64,000 bases of DNA, taken from assembly GCA_001247695.2 (NCBI GenBank), contig LGRX02034770.1:27810-91809 (forward strand), written 5' to 3'. The notes below the pieces were generated by a model. That model saw only the letters and a program-made list of their open reading frames with translations. It searched no databases and was not told the DNA's origin. Position 1 is the stretch's first letter; every line of letters begins with the position of its first letter. Shown one piece after another: positions 61,389 through 64,000 of this stretch. A program made the position numbers and the translations under genes. The stretch comes from Cymbomonas tetramitiformis. Its lineage: Eukaryota; Chlorophyta; Pyramimonadophyceae; Pyramimonadales; Pyramimonadaceae.

Positions 61389-61799
61389 TTATTGGTCAAG
61401 GCAATTGCATCGCACGCAATATAGGTCGATTTCCTCTTCATCTCGTTGATGCCGCGTCATAATAAGCGCCCAAGTGACGTCGATTGGAATGACCAGTGTC
61501 CTTGGGGTAACCCATTCGTTCCCTATTGGGCTCTGGTCGGGATAAAGTTCCGGTTCTTGAAGGTCAAAAAACATGTATTTCCGAATTCTCCGGGTGTAGC
61601 GCCACCAAACGATCCCTAAGTCCTGTCGGTGTCCCGTATGTCTGTCCTCGAGGGTGTTTAAGAACTTACATATCATCCAGCGGTCTACATTGCATTGAGG
61701 ACATCGCAGGTGGACCATTCCATGTTTACTGATAGCGTCTGCAGCGTCTTCATCACGATCGCGTGTCCCATAAACTCCGAATCGTAGAATTGAAGGCAT
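61389..61799 (-). CDS. unassigned protein with two CxxC pairs
   Basis: 136 residues from the ATG at 61,799; the internal Met before VHLRCPQC is an alternative. CPQC near residue 33 and CVRC near residue 128 could bind one zinc ion. In between are aromatic-rich segments (DLGIVWWRYTRRIRKYMFF). Composition looks protein-coding. There may be further exons upstream. The family was not recognised; probably host or transposon-derived. Confidence 0.4.
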   Translation of the reverse strand: MPSILRFGVYGTRDRDEDAADAISKHGMVHLRCPQCNVDRWMICKFLNTLEDRHTGHRQDLGIVWWRYTRRIRKYMFFDLQEPELYPDQSPIGNEWVTPRTLVIPIDVTWALIMTRHQRDEEEIDLYCVRCNCLDQ

Positions 61800-62100
61800 A
61801 ACGTGGCCACGATGTTGCAGGATTTTATACCTGTAGATAACAATGCTTGCAAGGTGATTAGCAGTTGAAGCGAAAGTCGTGCGAAACCCATAGCAAAAGT
61901 CGAAAATATATATATTGTGAGGATAAATGTGGAGCTATAATACCTGCAGATGGCAATGCTTTCAAGGTAAGTAGCAGATGTTTGAAGGTATGGTTGGAGG
62001 TGCGTATGTTAGAAAAAACAAGGGTCGGGCAAGAGCTTTTGTACCTGGTCGTGAGTGGACCGCGGGTCGTGCAAGAGTAGTGTACTTTTGGTCCAATCAA
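61800..62100. repeat. imperfect direct repeat of about 70 bp
   Basis: ATACCTGTAGATAACAATGC (about 61,828) and ATACCTGCAGATGGCAATGC (about 61,941) begin two related segments, continuing TTGCAAGGTGATTAGCAG and TTTCAAGGTAAGTAGCAG. The second includes a donor-like AAGGTAAGT on the plus strand. No gene is assigned. Confidence 0.55.
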
Positions 62101-62408
62101 ATTCGTATATCTCGCACATGCGGGATCACTTAGTCGCCGATTTTTTAATCAAAGACAAAAACACAACCGAGGCAGAAAACCCCATACACAGGCACATCAG
62201 CATATCGGCAAGAAACACAAGCCATTGACGAATGAACATTATACACTTCTACCACATTGTTAACATATGTTTAAGTATACTATTCTTATCGAAAAGTAGT
62301 CGAAACTCTAACCCTCGGGAGGTTGCAATCCTAAGTCTTACTCGAAATCAAAGTGGAATCAAGATAACATTCTGACTCGTAGCCGCCGTGATTTCGTTGA
62401 CGGTAACG

Positions 62409-62663
62409 TTACGGCTGAACCTGTCGGAACTTGAACCGAAAGGCAAGGTCGTTTCGAAACACACATCGAAAATACCCCAACGTGCATTTGTTGCCTTCCG
62501 CATTCCTGCACATATAACATTCATTGTAGTTCCTCCACAACATTCGAACAGTCATACCATGAGGAAGATAGTCAAAATTCCTCATTCTCATTCTGGGGGC
62601 AGTAGGGCATGTTGCGTACATGCCAAGAACATAGGCAACAATACATTCTCGCTTGGATGGCAT
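62409..62663 (-). CDS. small MPSKR-type protein, paralogue 1
   Basis: 84 residues from the ATG at 62,663 (an upstream in-frame start at 62,702 is possible). The pattern MPSKR...Y...LPHGMTVRMLWRNYNECY...C.L.YFRCVFR....FKFR matches the protein at 62,975. This Lxx(G/D)hTxxxLYxxYxxxC...YRxVFxxxxxhxF layout resembles an N-terminal region recurrent in some eukaryotic transposon-derived proteins, recalled from general knowledge only. It may be one exon of a larger gene. Confidence 0.45.
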   Translation of the reverse strand: MPSKRECIVAYVLGMYATCPTAPRMRMRNFDYLPHGMTVRMLWRNYNECYMCRNAEGNKCTLGYFRCVFRNDLAFRFKFRQVQP

Positions 62664-62974
62664 GGTTGGATGAGGTGGCAGGTGAAGAAAGAAAAGTGCC
62701 AAGCTGAAAAGTGATTTGTGAGGACAAGGTAGGTGCTTAGATATCTCAGTAGTGTGGCCGTCGTGATTTCAGTTGGCCAATCAAATGACCTCTTTCAGGT
62801 GGGTCGGATCGAAGGCCCGCATGTCACAAACATAGCATGTCACAACATTGGAAATGTGAAACGTCGATAACAATTTCATTCAAAATATGTTCGAATACAA
62901 TCATATTTAACGGTGTTCCAACGATAAGTCAATTTGCTCAATGACTGATTGTATAATGCTGTCGCTATATAGCA

Positions 62975-63214
62975 TCAATTCATCCGACGGAACTTGACCC
63001 AAGAGCTAAGCTCCTCTCTGAACACACGACGAAAAAGGCTGAGTGAGCATTCCATGCCTTCGCCGTCGACGCATTGTGTATTGTAGTTCTGCCACAACTT
63101 TTGGATAGTCATACCCGGCGGAAGAAGAACTGTACTGCTGCATGGGTAAGACTCCCCGTGATTTTTGGCAAACTGGTCGATGTATGTGAAAACAGACTGC
63201 CGCTTGGATGGCAT
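62975..63214 (-). CDS. small MPSKR-type protein, paralogue 2
   Basis: 79 residues from the ATG at 63,214 (upstream in-frame start at 63,265). Shares MPSKR, LPPGMTIQKLWQNYN..C, EG.EC.LSLFRRVFREEL and the VKFR end with paralogue 1, about 0.5 kb away on the same strand. Similarity stops after FR in both, which suits an exon boundary or independent C-termini. Confidence 0.45.
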   Translation of the reverse strand: MPSKRQSVFTYIDQFAKNHGESYPCSSTVLLPPGMTIQKLWQNYNTQCVDGEGMECSLSLFRRVFREELSSWVKFRRMN

Positions 63215-63635
63215 GACTATGGTAGAAGTAGAAGCAGGTGCGTCGCTGACGGGAAAAGGGGGCAAATGAGTAGTTTAGGCAAGAAATAGAGCTTATGATC
63301 TTGGAAAGTCTTGGACCTGCCGAATTATTAGCCTATCAGATACCCGGTACTAGTCCGCTCGGATCGAAGGACCTACAAGTACATATCTACTATTATTTTG
63401 CGACGAAGGCGTGTCTGCGAAGTCCATGATTATCCTGTTCGCATTGCCAATCATTCTATGAAAGCAACCTCTGAAGTATGATTTTCAGGCAATCACAATG
63501 AAAGCGGAGGCATGTCACCCGCTCCATAAAGGACATCGGTTCCACAACAACATATGTCGCCCATACCTTTGGAGAATATACTTTATTTACAATTGTCATA
63601 TCAAGATATACCATACGTGTTTCATCAGCGTACTT
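63215..63635. other. gene-free spacer
   Basis: Nothing beyond short incidental reading frames was seen here. Confidence 0.4.
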
Positions 63636-63851
63636 CTACGACCACCTCCAGATCATAGGAGGTGGTGGTGGGGGAGGAGGTGGTGGTGGTGGGGGAGGAG
63701 GAGGCGGTAATGAGGCAACTGGAAAATAAAGCGGCAGAGGAGCAACAAATGCAGAATCATATGCGGACCGACTCAGTCGGTTCCCGCACATCTCCAAGAA
63801 CAGCATATGGTCCTCAGGGAAAGGAGTGACTTCTCGGGATCGCTTTGGCAT
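63636..63851 (-). CDS. short proline-rich reading frame
   Basis: 71 codons from the ATG at 63,851 (MPKRSREVTPFPEDHMLF), ending in a run of about 17 prolines encoded by a GGT/GGA microsatellite (63,658-63,707 on the plus strand). The first 45 residues look like real coding sequence; the rest may be repeat. It could be the first exon of a gene. Confidence 0.3.
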   Translation of the reverse strand: MPKRSREVTPFPEDHMLFLEMCGNRLSRSAYDSAFVAPLPLYFPVASLPPPPPPPPPPPPPPPPPMIWRWS

Positions 63852-63972
63852 CTTTACCTTTAGCTAAGTGTTTGAGAAGCGCTTGAGTTTAAGACCTATA
63901 AACAACAAAAAACACAAAAATGATTTAGCCATGTCTTTGATTCTGCCGCGCTAAAAAGGAAGAGCTGAAGGT

Positions 63973-64000
63973 GGGCGACTCATCCGCGGATGAGTCGCCC
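63973..64000. repeat. perfect 28-bp palindrome at the window end
   Basis: GGGCGACTCATCCGCGGATG followed by AGTCGCCC is identical to its own reverse complement. It touches the last base, so it may extend further. Confidence 0.9.

Overview
This is a nuclear sequence from a microbial eukaryote, probably an alga or other protist. It is not bacterial: it contains nested LTR retrotransposons (both Copia and Gypsy types), DNA-transposon-like inverted-repeat elements, spliceosomal intron signals and an integrated polinton-like virus. Nothing seen allows a more precise host assignment. No complete host housekeeping gene, rRNA or tRNA was recognised. The window is almost entirely mobile DNA.

Layout. 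Positions 1-19,030 hold one old Copia-type gag gene on the minus strand, running off the left edge. It is broken into three pieces by two insertions of one LTR-retroelement family. Element 1 (708-10,609, target duplication CGCGT) has nearly identical LTRs but no intact gene. Element 2 (11,100-18,620, target duplication GCAGT) shares about 2.85 kb of its 3' interior with element 1 and also carries minisatellite DNA. Positions 19,031-21,341 hold an unassigned HTH-like ORF and the probable 3' LTR region of the next element. Positions 21,342-28,061 are a decayed minus-strand Copia element (RNase H, RT, integrase, protease, and a pre-protease linker with a membrane segment), itself interrupted by a 0.67 kb inverted-repeat element.

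Positions about 28,062-47,992 are the main item: an integrated polinton-like or virophage-like DNA virus of about 20 kb. Its minus-strand block encodes fibre-like proteins, a retropepsin-like protease, the double-jelly-roll major capsid protein, the penton-type minor capsid protein, a lipase-like protein and a retroviral-type (DDE) integrase. Further right are a DUF5754-like small protein, two DNA methyltransferase genes, a primase plus origin-binding-type helicase gene, and an A32/FtsK-type packaging ATPase. Six copies of one 75-85 bp palindrome lie at the gene-block ends, and loop polarity follows gene direction wherever a gene can be assigned. The virus is decaying: the fibre gene carries a 336 bp mariner-type MITE, and the helicase and one methyltransferase have frameshifts. 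A two-gene, probably spliced insert of different composition (40,216-42,047) sits in the middle, followed by a repeat-rich control region.

Positions about 47,993-54,528 are a degenerate Ty3/Gypsy element with a 1.1 kb TIR element in its leader. It is cut by a plus-strand Copia element (from about 54,529) with a long gag, an in-frame TAG and a pol that stops before the RT. Positions 60,758-64,000 are probably host or unclassified DNA, with a CxxC-containing ORF, two paralogous small proteins, a proline-rich ORF and a perfect 28 bp palindrome at the window end.
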